Position numbers and translations under genes: made by a program. From Bacteroidales bacterium UBA6431 (lineage in GTDB: Bacteria > Bacteroidota > Bacteroidia > Bacteroidales > UBA932), in NCBI GenBank assembly GCA_002439095.1, contig DJOT01000022.1, forward strand, positions 415-64,414: 64,000 nucleotides of DNA. Direction: 5' to 3'. Shown here one piece after another: positions 35,301 through 43,277 of this stretch (positions within the stretch are counted from its first letter, which is position 1; every line of letters begins with the position of its first letter). The notes under the pieces were generated by a model that was not told the DNA's origin, made no database searches, and saw nothing but the letters and a program-made list of their open reading frames with translations.

Positions 35301-35470
35301 TCATCATCTGTCGTCGCTCCGTTCGTGGTGCCTTTCTGGAATACATTGGCCCACGAAATCGGCTCACCGTGACTGTCCGTCACACGACCGGTGATCTTAA
35401 TCTGCTGCGCAAAGGCAGCGGCCCCCGCCGATGCGAGAAGCATCAGAGAGACAAGAAACCGTTTCATCAT
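32309..35470 (-). CDS. susC: SusC/RagA-family TonB-linked outer-membrane transporter
   Basis: The protein is 1053 residues from the ATG at 35470 (a second ATG at 35467 is possible). Signal peptide to AFAQQ, then a carboxypeptidase-regulatory-like domain (ITGRVTDSHGEPISWANV), the TonB plug (NAVVIGYGTARRQDLTGSVAS, with IRGAASLSGSTSPLIVVDGF) and a 22-strand barrel ending in FTLGVNLSFK. It imports oligosaccharides using TonB energy. Paired with the adjacent SusD. Expression is probably controlled by the hybrid sensor encoded upstream. Confidence 0.95.
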   Translation of the reverse strand: MMKRFLVSLMLLASAGAAAFAQQIKITGRVTDSHGEPISWANVFQKGTTNGATTDDDGRYSITVKSADAVLVASLIGYQDKEQAASGKTVLDFVLETDSEILDNAVVIGYGTARRQDLTGSVASIKSDNLKNHVMFSVDDALKGGVAGLMVSSTSGQPGAASKMLIRGAASLSGSTSPLIVVDGFPLGDVSTSSGMGMSGLDSQMSSLSMINTEDIASIEVLKDASSTAIYGNRGANGVIMITTKKGRASNGRIQYNGYVSVQNLPHKYDMLDFRGYASMMNETNPAYLLFSDADGNLRNFDYDRIRSIDWQDQIYRTGFIHNHNLSLQHSTDKTNFLVSGSYMQNESIIICTDWQKLTTKMNIDHSFSDRLKVGADINFSRIIDDGVPTSGGDGTAVGTIMSALLSQPFDLRDEQTQTMFRRAGVEQYMINNYNDSNKQNPVTMANDIKMKKILSRTIANSYLQYNILDDLVLKVTAGFDNYSMEDKQFYPTTTPRGYLYNAQAIMANISSFGWLNENTLTWSPVFAGKHRLNIMAGVTEQGSRYYYNATEASSFSNESLGYNNLSLAKDFHSYSNTSTGSMLSFIFRGNYAYDDRYIGTFTFRRDGTSTFLKNKWGSFFSGAFAWNAKQEEFLKYNRAISTLKLRASVGEVGNSNVPTSGSFAQLYTTSTAFGTSLSIGQSPVTLANENLTWEKTLEYNLGLEFGVLDERLHFDLDLYHKTTRDLLLDAPVLNISGYTKAWQNVGSIRNMGVEFSMDATLIDSRDFQWTFSGNISHNNSKILKLGQDGAPIYLGINCLGGQNAVILREGGSVGEFYGYRAIGLYQLDEFTSKENPSKPGTYLYTVKEGVPVQGVGEQPGSIKLWDRDGNGKIDDNDREVIGNFLPKFYGAFSTTFNWKAFNLYLGFQYSYGNDLYNANYAMIGFFNGDGSNQIAKWNDRWTVENQSSRYYAHISKGLVSSAFVEDASYLRFSSARFTYTLPSKLLARAKHVEGCKIYVSADNIYTFTKYSGYDPEVGISQSSASAILSQGFDYGNFPHARTFTLGVNLSFK

Positions 35471-35543
35471 CTGTCCGGGTAAACTTTTTAGAATGCAGTG
35501 CGCCCTTCGCCGGCGCACTGCATAAGGAATAAAAACAACTCGA

Positions 35544-36848
35544 TTATTCTTCTATAAGATTAATCTGGAAATCATCGAAGTAGAACACGGCATCGACACC
35601 GGTGACACCGAGGGCGATGTAGCAGTTCCTCAGGACATCGCCAGGGTTGCCGCCGTTCTCGAGGGTGAACTCGAAGGAGTATTTCTTCCAGTCACCGGTG
35701 ATAAGGTTCTCAAACCATACATCGGTCTCGCTCTCGGCCTGCATGGTGGTGATACCGCCGGCCCAGATGGATGCCTGTGCGCCCTCCTCCTTGAATGTCT
35801 CGCCAGGGAAGACCTCGCTCCATGCATCTGAAGCCTTGAGGTTGCGCATAGGGTCGTGGAGCCAGTCAGGAATCCAGTTGAAGACATTGACCCATGAGAT
35901 GATGGCAGCAAGCTCGCCTTTGTTCTTTGCGAAAGCGGCAAGGCTTCCCTCTCCCATCTTGGCGGCCTCGGCCTTGGCCCAGAAAGACAGTTCGTATTTC
36001 TTTCCTACCTCCATCCTGGCGTTGTTGGACCAGTTGTTCCTGTGTGCCATCTCGAAAGCCTGGTTCTGGTCTGTCAGGGCATTGATGCCCTTGGCATCGA
36101 CCCTGAGGCTGTGTGCGGTGCCGTGAGCTCCGCCATCGGCGACTGAAAGGCAGGCGTCAGTGCTCTCCTTGAACCAGCCGTACCATGCGAGGTTGGAAGT
36201 GGCGGCCTCGAAATCGAAGGCGCTGTACTCATCGTTGACGAGAAGAGGGTAGTTGCCGGCGATGAGGGTGGTCTCGAGGTTGAGCTTGGCCCCGTCGATG
36301 TCGCGGGTCACGGTGCAGGTCACCTTGACATTGTTGTCCTGCTCGTTCCACACCACCTTAGGTGAGGCATCGGTGGAAGTCGCAGGGGTTCCTCCCGGGA
36401 ATGTCCACTCATAAGTGACGTTGCCGCCGGCGTTCTTGAAGTCGGCGAGGGAGAACGTGACTTCGCTCCCCTTCTTGGCGCAACCCTTAGGGGTGAGACC
36501 ATCGACCTTGATGCTCGCGGAGAACTCGTCCTTGATGTCGATCTCCTTGGTCACCTCGTCTTTGGAACCGTCAGCATAGTTCACGGTGAGGGTGACGGAC
36601 TTCTTGCCGGATTTGTTGAAGACGACATCCACGATGGCTTCAGAAGAAGTCGCCGGCGCGGCATCCTGGAAAGTCCAGGTGCGGGACTGTACATTGATTG
36701 ACTGGTCCTCGAAAGTCACTTTCTCTCCAAGAAGCGCCTCCTGAGGGATCACATACTGGAAATCCTTGTCGATAGGGGCATCCTCTTTCTTGCAGGAGAC
36801 TGCGAGGACGAGGCCGCACAGGGCAGCGAAAGTAAAAAATCTTTTCAT
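35544..36848 (-). CDS. PKD-domain surface glycan-binding lipoprotein
   Basis: The protein is 434 residues with a lipoprotein signal (CGLVLAVSCKK). Two PKD-like domains come first (WTFQDAAPATSSEAIVDVVF and YEWTFPGGTPATSTDASPK), then a carbohydrate-binding-like beta-sandwich of about 220 residues ending in VFYFDDFQINL. It is in the position of a SusE/F-type glycan-binding protein but precedes susC instead of following susD. It probably helps recruit the glycan. It is the first structural gene after the regulator, 74 bases before susC. Confidence 0.8.
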   Translation of the reverse strand: MKRFFTFAALCGLVLAVSCKKEDAPIDKDFQYVIPQEALLGEKVTFEDQSINVQSRTWTFQDAAPATSSEAIVDVVFNKSGKKSVTLTVNYADGSKDEVTKEIDIKDEFSASIKVDGLTPKGCAKKGSEVTFSLADFKNAGGNVTYEWTFPGGTPATSTDASPKVVWNEQDNNVKVTCTVTRDIDGAKLNLETTLIAGNYPLLVNDEYSAFDFEAATSNLAWYGWFKESTDACLSVADGGAHGTAHSLRVDAKGINALTDQNQAFEMAHRNNWSNNARMEVGKKYELSFWAKAEAAKMGEGSLAAFAKNKGELAAIISWVNVFNWIPDWLHDPMRNLKASDAWSEVFPGETFKEEGAQASIWAGGITTMQAESETDVWFENLITGDWKKYSFEFTLENGGNPGDVLRNCYIALGVTGVDAVFYFDDFQINLIEE

Positions 36849-37035
36849 TTCAATTAGTAATTAGTGCAAGTGTTTTAAGCGGGACACGGCGGTCTGCCGC
36901 CGAATCCGGGCACAATAATAATGGACGGGAGGGCAAGGACAGTTTCACAAATCGTTCATATTTCCGCAATTCCGGAAAAAACTGGATTCGAGGCCAATGT
37001 CCGGGTCGCGCTCGGCAAGCCTAAATAAATGACAT

Positions 37036-40000
37036 TCAATTCTTTTTGTAATCTTTAGGCAACACCCCGAACTCAGCGGCAAAAATCTTGGAGAAGTACG
37101 AAATGTTGTTGAAGCCGACGGCGTACATGACCTCCGAGACGGTCATCCCGGAGCCGGACGAGAGCAGTTGGGCCGCCCGCTTGAGGCGGATGCTGCGCAG
37201 GAACTGGATGGCGGACATGCCCGTTATGGACTTGATCTTCCTGTAGAGCTGCGGACGGGAGTAGCCTATGTTCTGGCAGAGTTCGTCAACCCCGTAACCG
37301 GGCTCGCTGATATGCTCCTCTATGTTGTCGATGCAGCTGCGGATGAACTTCTCATCCACAGGCGTGGCGGTCACCGCTGACGGCTCAAGGTTGACCTCGG
37401 TCCGGAACGACTGCCTCATGCACTCGCGCTGGCGGATGAGGTTGTCGATGCGGGACATCAGCAGATCGGCATGGAAAGGCTTGGTTATGTAGTCGTCGGC
37501 GAGCATCTGATAGCCTTCCATCTTGTAGACGGGAAGGTCCCGCGCCGAGACGAGGATGACCGGGATGTGGGAGGTGACGTTGTTGTCCTTGATCCTCCGG
37601 CACAGCTCCAGCCCGTTGAGCCCCGGCATCACCACGTCCGTAAGGACGAGATCAGGCTGCTCGGAGATGGTCTTCTCATAGCCCTCGGACCCGTTTTTGG
37701 CGGTGATGACATTGTATCTGGTGGAAAGCAGCTGTGTGAGGTACTCCCTGAGCTCCGCACTGTCGTCCACCACGAGCACGAGGTGCTCCCGTTCCACCCC
37801 GCCGGCAGTGGCGTGCCCGCCCCCGAACTCGGCAAGGGAGTCGTAGTTGGAGATGTGGTCGCTGTTCTCATAGTCCCGGTCTATGTCCCCCGGGGCGAAC
37901 TGCGAGCATCCGTACGGGAGGAAGACATGGAAGGAAGTCATCCCGCCCGGGACGGACTCCACCCAGATCCGTCCGGAATGCTCAAGCACGGCGGAGCGGC
38001 TGATTGACAGCCCGATGCCCATACCTCCCCTGTCGTTGTTGCGCCCCTGGCGGAAACGGTCGAAGACGTACGGCAAGTCCTCGGGGAGTATGCCTATCCC
38101 GAGATTGGACACGGTAAGGCAGGCTCCCTCCAGCCCGTCCGGGGATGAGGTCTCCGACACTTCCACACTTATCTGTCCGCCACGCTCTGGAGAATACTTG
38201 ATGGCGTTGGACATGAGGTTGAGTATGACCTTCTCGATACTGTCCTTGTCGATGAAGACCTTCTGGCTCAAGGGCTCCAGCTTGACGGAGAACTCATATC
38301 CGCGGGCCTTGGCAAGAGGCTGGAACAGGAGACATATCTCCTCCACGAAGCGGGAGAAGTCGATCTCCACCACATGCAGGCGCACAGCTCCGTTGTCGTA
38401 TTTGCGCAGGTCGGTGATGGACTCTATATGCTTCTGGAGGATCTTGGCCGACTGGTCCACAAGCTGCAGACGGCTTATGGTGGCCTTCCCGAGATTGGGG
38501 TTCTTGAGCAGCTCTTCGACCGGAGTGGTGATCAGGGTGAGAGGGGTCTTGATCTCGTGAAGGAAGTCAGTGTGGAACTTGAGCTCGTTTTCATTGCGCT
38601 CCTGCTGCTCTGCACGCAGTTTGTCGTCCATCTCCTGCTGATGCTTGAGTGCGTTGTCCCTTAGGGTCTTGGCTATGACCAGAGCTGCTGAAACCAGCAA
38701 GATGAGGACATACAGGATCCCGGCCGGCCACGATGCGTACCATGGAGGGAGTATATGCAGGCTGACTGAAGACGGGGTCCCGCCCCAAAGCCCGTCGTTG
38801 TTGGAGCCGTAGACGACGAAGGTGTACCGCCCCGGCCTCAGGTTGAGATAGGAAGCCGACGGGTTGTTCCCTCCGGTGTAATGCCACTCGTCGTCCAGCC
38901 CCTGCATCCTGTATCTGTAGAGATTCTTGCCGGGCTGGGCGTAGTGCATCGAGGAGAAGCGGAACACCAGATTGTTGTCGCCGTGTCCGAGCCGCAATGC
39001 GCCTGTCACGGGATCTTCCCTGCCGTTGACCGTCAACGAGGTGATGCGTACCCGCGGCGCGACAGGGTTGTCAGTGATTTCCACAGGGTTGAAGATGTTG
39101 AGCCCGTTGATGCCGCCGAACGCCATCCTGCCGTCCGGAAACATGGCCGCATCCCAGATCTTGAACGCGTTGCTCTGCAGGCCGTCGCTTCTCGTGAAAA
39201 TCTTGACCCCCAGGGTCTTGGGAGAGAAGCGGATCAAGCCGTATCCTCCCATCCAGAAGTTCCCCTCAGAGTCCTCAAGGATGGACTCGAACTCGTTGTT
39301 GGGAAATCCCGGACATGTCTTCCTGTCATAGACTCTGAACTCCAGGCTGTCGGAGGCAGGGTCTGAAACGAGCTTGGCCAGGCCAAGTCCAAGCACGGAC
39401 ACCCACAGGCTGTCGTCAGCGGACTTGTGGATAAACGACACGAACTCACCGGCGCTATCTCCGGAGCGCACATGCACCCTGTCGATCTTCCTGACGTTCC
39501 CGTCTTCCGAGCACAGGATGCGGTTGAGTCCGGATCTTGTGCCCACCCATACTATATCTCCGTCAGAGAGTATGTCGGTAGTGAAATCATCGCAGAGCGA
39601 AGAGGGATTCTTCCTCTCGTAGTGCAGACCGGCCCACCTGCCGTCCGACAGATGCCATACGCCCGAAGCCGTGGTGCCCCAAGTCGAACCATTGGAGCCA
39701 TTGATGAACTTATAGACACTGATGGCCTCGGGAAATCCCGGGAGCCTCTTCATGGAGAAAGGCCGTCCGGCGCACGCGGAAGCCACATCCCGGGCAGCGA
39801 TGATCCCGGCCCCATGATCCCACGAGCCGAGCCACATCGCCCCGTCGGCGGTCTCATATATCGCGGAGACCGGCATGGAGCGGAACATCGAGAGAGATTT
39901 ACGGTCCAATATCTGGACCCGGCCGCCATCCATGACGGCCACATTGCCATCCCTCGAAGATGTCCACAGTCTGCCCCGGCTGTCTGTGTACATCGTCACA

Positions 40001-41022
40001 AGCTGGTTCTTGCCCCTCTCGGGGAATGGTGTCCAGAGCGAGAACGCGAGATTGGTCCGCGTGCTGCGGAGACATCCGCTGCCGTTGGTGCCGATCCAGA
40101 GGACGAGCGAGCTGTCAAAGAACAACGACGATACCTCCACATCCGAAGTCTGCATGCCGTCGTCCCACGGAGTGATGACATCCGTGCATTTGAGATCCGG
40201 GGAATACTTCCTTATGCCGTGACCTTCCGTGGCGATGTAAATGTTCCCGTCCCCGTCCAGACATGCGCAGCGGGAATCCGTTCCGTCCAGGGGCGAGAGT
40301 GTCCCGGAGGCGCTGTCATATACGAAAGAGCCGCTGTAAGCGGTGACGAGTATGCGTCCTTCTATATTCAGCATCGAGGTCGCGAAAACACCCTCCCTGA
40401 TATAGCGCATGCCGTCCTGCTCGTTGAAAATGCCCACTCCGGAGGAAGTTCCCACAAGGACATCTTCTCCGTCGATGGCGCAACCGGTCGAGCAGACCCG
40501 GCCGGACGACCAGGAGCTGATGCTGTAGCCGTCAGGGCCGTCGCGCATCACCGACAGCCCGTCGTTGGTGCAGAGCCAGACGGACTTGCCGTCGGCTGAA
40601 GGGAAAATCGAGTTGACGCAGTTGCCGGGCACGGAAAGAGTCCTGGCGAATGTATCGGAGACGGTGTCGTAGATGGTGAGGCCACCGTTTTCAGTGCCTA
40701 TGTATAGTCGGTTGGCGATCAGTCTGAGGGAGCGGATGCGGGAGCTGCGCAGCATGGAATTGGACATGTCCCAGGTCTTAAGATCGTTGCCGTCATAGCG
40801 GCACAGGCCCGAGTATGTGCCTATCCATATATATCCTTCAGCGTCCTGGACGATGGAGGACACGTCCGTGTGTGGAAGCCCCTCGTCCACGGAGAACTTC
40901 TCCATATATGCGTGCTCCTGCGCGGGGGAGGCATGTCCTTGAACGGCGCGCTCCTGGGCCGCTGCGGGCAGAGCAAGCAGGAGCAAGATGAGAAATGTCT
41001 GTATTCTGTTCTTTGCGGTCAT
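37036..41022 (-). CDS. Hybrid two-component system regulator (sensor, kinase, receiver, AraC)
   Basis: The protein is 1328 residues from the ATG at 41022 (signal peptide-like IQTFLILLLLALPAAAQE); the longer frame lacks a signal. Two periplasmic propellers made of Reg_prop repeats (YIWIGTYSGLCRYDG) and a Y_Y_Y domain reach to about residue 755, then a membrane helix at about 762-784. HisKA has the phosphoacceptor H822 in DFLHEIKTPL. HATPase follows, then a receiver with D1129 in LVLTDVVMPG, and a C-terminal AraC-type helix-turn-helix. Such regulators sense an oligosaccharide in the periplasm and activate the neighbouring locus. A -7-like TAATTTTG lies at 41118-41125 on the minus strand. Confidence 0.93.
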   Translation of the reverse strand: MTAKNRIQTFLILLLLALPAAAQERAVQGHASPAQEHAYMEKFSVDEGLPHTDVSSIVQDAEGYIWIGTYSGLCRYDGNDLKTWDMSNSMLRSSRIRSLRLIANRLYIGTENGGLTIYDTVSDTFARTLSVPGNCVNSIFPSADGKSVWLCTNDGLSVMRDGPDGYSISSWSSGRVCSTGCAIDGEDVLVGTSSGVGIFNEQDGMRYIREGVFATSMLNIEGRILVTAYSGSFVYDSASGTLSPLDGTDSRCACLDGDGNIYIATEGHGIRKYSPDLKCTDVITPWDDGMQTSDVEVSSLFFDSSLVLWIGTNGSGCLRSTRTNLAFSLWTPFPERGKNQLVTMYTDSRGRLWTSSRDGNVAVMDGGRVQILDRKSLSMFRSMPVSAIYETADGAMWLGSWDHGAGIIAARDVASACAGRPFSMKRLPGFPEAISVYKFINGSNGSTWGTTASGVWHLSDGRWAGLHYERKNPSSLCDDFTTDILSDGDIVWVGTRSGLNRILCSEDGNVRKIDRVHVRSGDSAGEFVSFIHKSADDSLWVSVLGLGLAKLVSDPASDSLEFRVYDRKTCPGFPNNEFESILEDSEGNFWMGGYGLIRFSPKTLGVKIFTRSDGLQSNAFKIWDAAMFPDGRMAFGGINGLNIFNPVEITDNPVAPRVRITSLTVNGREDPVTGALRLGHGDNNLVFRFSSMHYAQPGKNLYRYRMQGLDDEWHYTGGNNPSASYLNLRPGRYTFVVYGSNNDGLWGGTPSSVSLHILPPWYASWPAGILYVLILLVSAALVIAKTLRDNALKHQQEMDDKLRAEQQERNENELKFHTDFLHEIKTPLTLITTPVEELLKNPNLGKATISRLQLVDQSAKILQKHIESITDLRKYDNGAVRLHVVEIDFSRFVEEICLLFQPLAKARGYEFSVKLEPLSQKVFIDKDSIEKVILNLMSNAIKYSPERGGQISVEVSETSSPDGLEGACLTVSNLGIGILPEDLPYVFDRFRQGRNNDRGGMGIGLSISRSAVLEHSGRIWVESVPGGMTSFHVFLPYGCSQFAPGDIDRDYENSDHISNYDSLAEFGGGHATAGGVEREHLVLVVDDSAELREYLTQLLSTRYNVITAKNGSEGYEKTISEQPDLVLTDVVMPGLNGLELCRRIKDNNVTSHIPVILVSARDLPVYKMEGYQMLADDYITKPFHADLLMSRIDNLIRQRECMRQSFRTEVNLEPSAVTATPVDEKFIRSCIDNIEEHISEPGYGVDELCQNIGYSRPQLYRKIKSITGMSAIQFLRSIRLKRAAQLLSSGSGMTVSEVMYAVGFNNISYFSKIFAAEFGVLPKDYKKN

Positions 41023-41117
41023 CTGATTCTGTTTCGCTGTGCTGCGTGGTCCGCGGTGCTGCTGCGGCGCCGGGTTTCGTTTCCACAGGGCGAGTGCGGC
41101 GGCTCCGTTTCCCTCTG

Positions 41118-41125
41118 CAAAATTA
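41118..41125 (-). promoter_or_regulatory. Probable promoter -7 element of the hybrid sensor gene
   Basis: On the minus strand this is TAATTTTG, about 95 bases before the start codon. Two tandem 12-bp repeats (CGACACTCTCCC at 41148 and 41160) lie just upstream and may be a binding site. Confidence 0.45.
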
Positions 41126-41247
41126 GAAATTTCCGCGGTTTTCTCCCCGACACTCTCCCCGACACTCTCCCCGTGCGCACGGGACTCATTGCCATTCGCA
41201 GTGGACTTGCGAACAGGACGAAGCGGGACGGCGGACACCCGGCCATA

Positions 41248-42624
41248 TCAGCCAAGGCTCAGTCTGACGACATCTCCCGGCAGTTTGACATTCGCGGCAT
41301 CATTCTTCGGGGCGCTCTTGAGAAACAGCACGGGAACCACGACATGATCCTTGGCGAAGGGCAACATGCCCGCTTTCCGGACAAGTTCGGATGCCAGACG
41401 CTTCCCGTCTTCGGCTGTTGTCCATTTACACTCGCCGACCAGAAGATATTTCTTGTCAAGTGACTCGGCAACAACATCAAATTCAACCTGTTCAGGCTTT
41501 CCTTTATCATTGAGGACAGCACCCCACCAACGTTTTGCCCTGCCATATACAACCCCGTCCACAACATTTCCGGACACAGCATCCCGGCACATACGCTCCC
41601 ATTGCATACCCACATACCCGGTGAAATGGTCGTTCAAAGCCTGCTCCACCGGCAAACGCCGTCCAAGTTCAATGAAAGAACGGTTAGGGACGACAAAGCG
41701 GTAATAGAATGCCATGAACGGATCGGCTATCCGATAAAGGCTCTTCTTGGAAATTTTTTCTTCCGCTCCGTATGGGATTTCCTTTTCCAGGAATCCCAGA
41801 TCTACGAGTTTTTTCAATGGACGGGACAGATTTGTCGCCGGCTCACCACATCTTGCGGCAATCTCAGAAAGCCTGTTAGACCCGGTCCCCACATAGGACA
41901 TTATTGTTGAAACCTTAACAATATCCTTGACATCATCCTGAAAGAGTTTCAAAGGCTCCTCGTAAAGAATTCCATTTGCAGAGAGGACATTATGCCATAA
42001 CGCATCATCAAGCGAACACCTGTTTTCCCTCAACTCCCAATAACGCGGGACTCCGCCCCATACGGCATACTCCTCAATGGAATCCTCCTCACTGAGATCC
42101 AATGCATCCCGAATATATGGCAAACGTATTGGTGCAAGTCTCATCAGCTCATCTGCACGACTATAGAGTGGAGCCGTCGAATCCAGAAACAATCCGTACA
42201 TCATAGTCTGCGATGAGCCGCAAAGCACGAGATTGTACATCAGGTTCTTCTCGTCGATAAGTTTCTGCAGGACTGACGGAAGCTCCGGAGACTGCTCCAC
42301 CAGATACGGAAATTCATCCAAACAAAGGGTAAAACGTCTTTCCGCACGGTGATTGGCTTCGCGGAACAGTGATTCCCAGTCCGGGTACACCACCTTATCA
42401 AAATCCGGCAATATCTGCGCTGTCACTTTCGAGAGCAACGTCCTCTGGTGCCGACTCTCCGAGCGGTCAGCAAGAAAATACACGTCATTGCCGGTCAGCA
42501 CCCTCTGTATGAGTGTCGACTTACCCAGCCGACGCCTTCCATATACCACAATCAGCGAGGATTCATCTCTGGAAAGAGCCTCTTTCAAGCGCTGCGTCTC
42601 ATCTGTCCTGTCAACGAATTTCAT
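41248..42624 (-). CDS. ATPase with DUF234-type nuclease-fold C-terminus
   Basis: The protein is 458 residues. Walker A is GRRRLGKSTLI near residues 29-39, Walker B LCLDEFPYLV, and LCGSSQTMM serves as sensor. After a winged-helix segment (NRLSEIAARCGEPATNLSRPL) the C-terminal region has a PDDEXK-like pattern: VEFDVVAES, then LLVGECKWT. This is the ATPase plus DUF234 architecture found widely in bacteria and archaea; function unknown. It is a lone gene between the regulator and a non-coding stretch. The promoter region carries an inverted repeat. Confidence 0.85.
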   Translation of the reverse strand: MKFVDRTDETQRLKEALSRDESSLIVVYGRRRLGKSTLIQRVLTGNDVYFLADRSESRHQRTLLSKVTAQILPDFDKVVYPDWESLFREANHRAERRFTLCLDEFPYLVEQSPELPSVLQKLIDEKNLMYNLVLCGSSQTMMYGLFLDSTAPLYSRADELMRLAPIRLPYIRDALDLSEEDSIEEYAVWGGVPRYWELRENRCSLDDALWHNVLSANGILYEEPLKLFQDDVKDIVKVSTIMSYVGTGSNRLSEIAARCGEPATNLSRPLKKLVDLGFLEKEIPYGAEEKISKKSLYRIADPFMAFYYRFVVPNRSFIELGRRLPVEQALNDHFTGYVGMQWERMCRDAVSGNVVDGVVYGRAKRWWGAVLNDKGKPEQVEFDVVAESLDKKYLLVGECKWTTAEDGKRLASELVRKAGMLPFAKDHVVVPVLFLKSAPKNDAANVKLPGDVVRLSLG

Positions 42625-42631
42625 CCCTAAA

Positions 42632-42670
42632 AATTATGCGCTACAAACATAATGTTTTTACAGCATAATT
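42632..42670 (-). promoter_or_regulatory. Promoter and inverted repeat of the DUF234 ATPase
   Basis: AATTATGC (42632-42639) and GCATAATT (42663-42670) are perfect inverted arms around the -7 element TATGTTTG (42644-42651, minus strand). The arrangement fits repressor binding over the promoter. Confidence 0.5.
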
Positions 42671-42786
42671 CAAAATGCCGCACGGGCTGGTTCACAAAAA
42701 TTCTTTTGCCGCGGAAGAAGTGAAAAAGCAAAGAATAATTCGTATATTGGCCTCGCTTAGCTAGCCCGGAAACCGGACTTGAGTAA

Positions 42787-42808
42787 GCGGCAAAAAATAA
42801 GTTGCCGC
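42787..42808. repeat. GCGGCAA/TTGCCGC hairpin, copy 1
   Basis: A 7-bp perfect stem with an A-rich loop. An almost identical hairpin is at 58140-58160. It could be a terminator or part of a dispersed intergenic repeat. Apart from this, 42671-43010 shows no gene. Confidence 0.5.
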
Positions 42809-43019
42809 AGATTTGGCAAAGATTTTTGAGGATAGATTTCTTTTTGAAGAAGGAGTGTGCCGGTGGCACATGACTGATGAAAAAAGGAATATAGACCAAA
42901 AAGATTGCCCAAAGGTGATGCAAGTTATTTTTTAACGCTTACTGAAATATCGGGTCTGGTTGAAGGGAGGGGCGGGCAGACATATTTAAGACGTTACTTG
43001 ACGTTTATCTTCTGAACTC

Positions 43020-43223
43020 AAACTTGGCAGTAAGATTTCACAAAAGAAGATACGGCAACGGGAGCGTCCACTGTGTGATGACAATTCAGTCGCCACGCTC
43101 TGCGAGCGTTGGACATACTGTATATCATCCCAGACGTGGGCTAGCTGCGTTGCTTATCCTTTTGTGATGGCAGCCAAGGCCTGAGTTCGGGATGAGCAAA
43201 AGTATGACTCCCACGTCTTTTTT
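43020..43223 (+). ncRNA. Structured RNA candidate ending in a terminator-like stem
   Basis: Several hairpins are seen: ACGCTC-TGC-GAGCGT near 43098, GTCCA/TGGAC around it, TGCTTATCC/GGATGAGCA, and a closing stem AGACGTGGG (43132-43140) with CCCACGTCT (43210-43218) followed by six T (43218-43223). The T-run makes the last stem look like an intrinsic terminator with a structured 69-base loop. There is no open reading frame with coding character. It could be a trans-acting small RNA or the leader of the TPR gene that starts 54 bases later. I could not match it to a known family; the 5' end is uncertain. Confidence 0.45.
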
Positions 43224-43277
43224 GTACCCGTTCGGGCAGGGTGTCACCGGACAGTTTGAACTTGAAACTCTTCCTCT

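Noticed and set aside
42627..42923. A 98-codon minus-strand frame upstream of the DUF234 ATPase
   Set aside because: It spans the ATPase promoter and a hairpin, has biased composition and no family pattern.
43020..43223. Assignment of the structured region as SRP RNA
   Set aside because: It shares GCAGCCAAGGC, but the conserved partner strand and GGAA-type tetraloop were not found.
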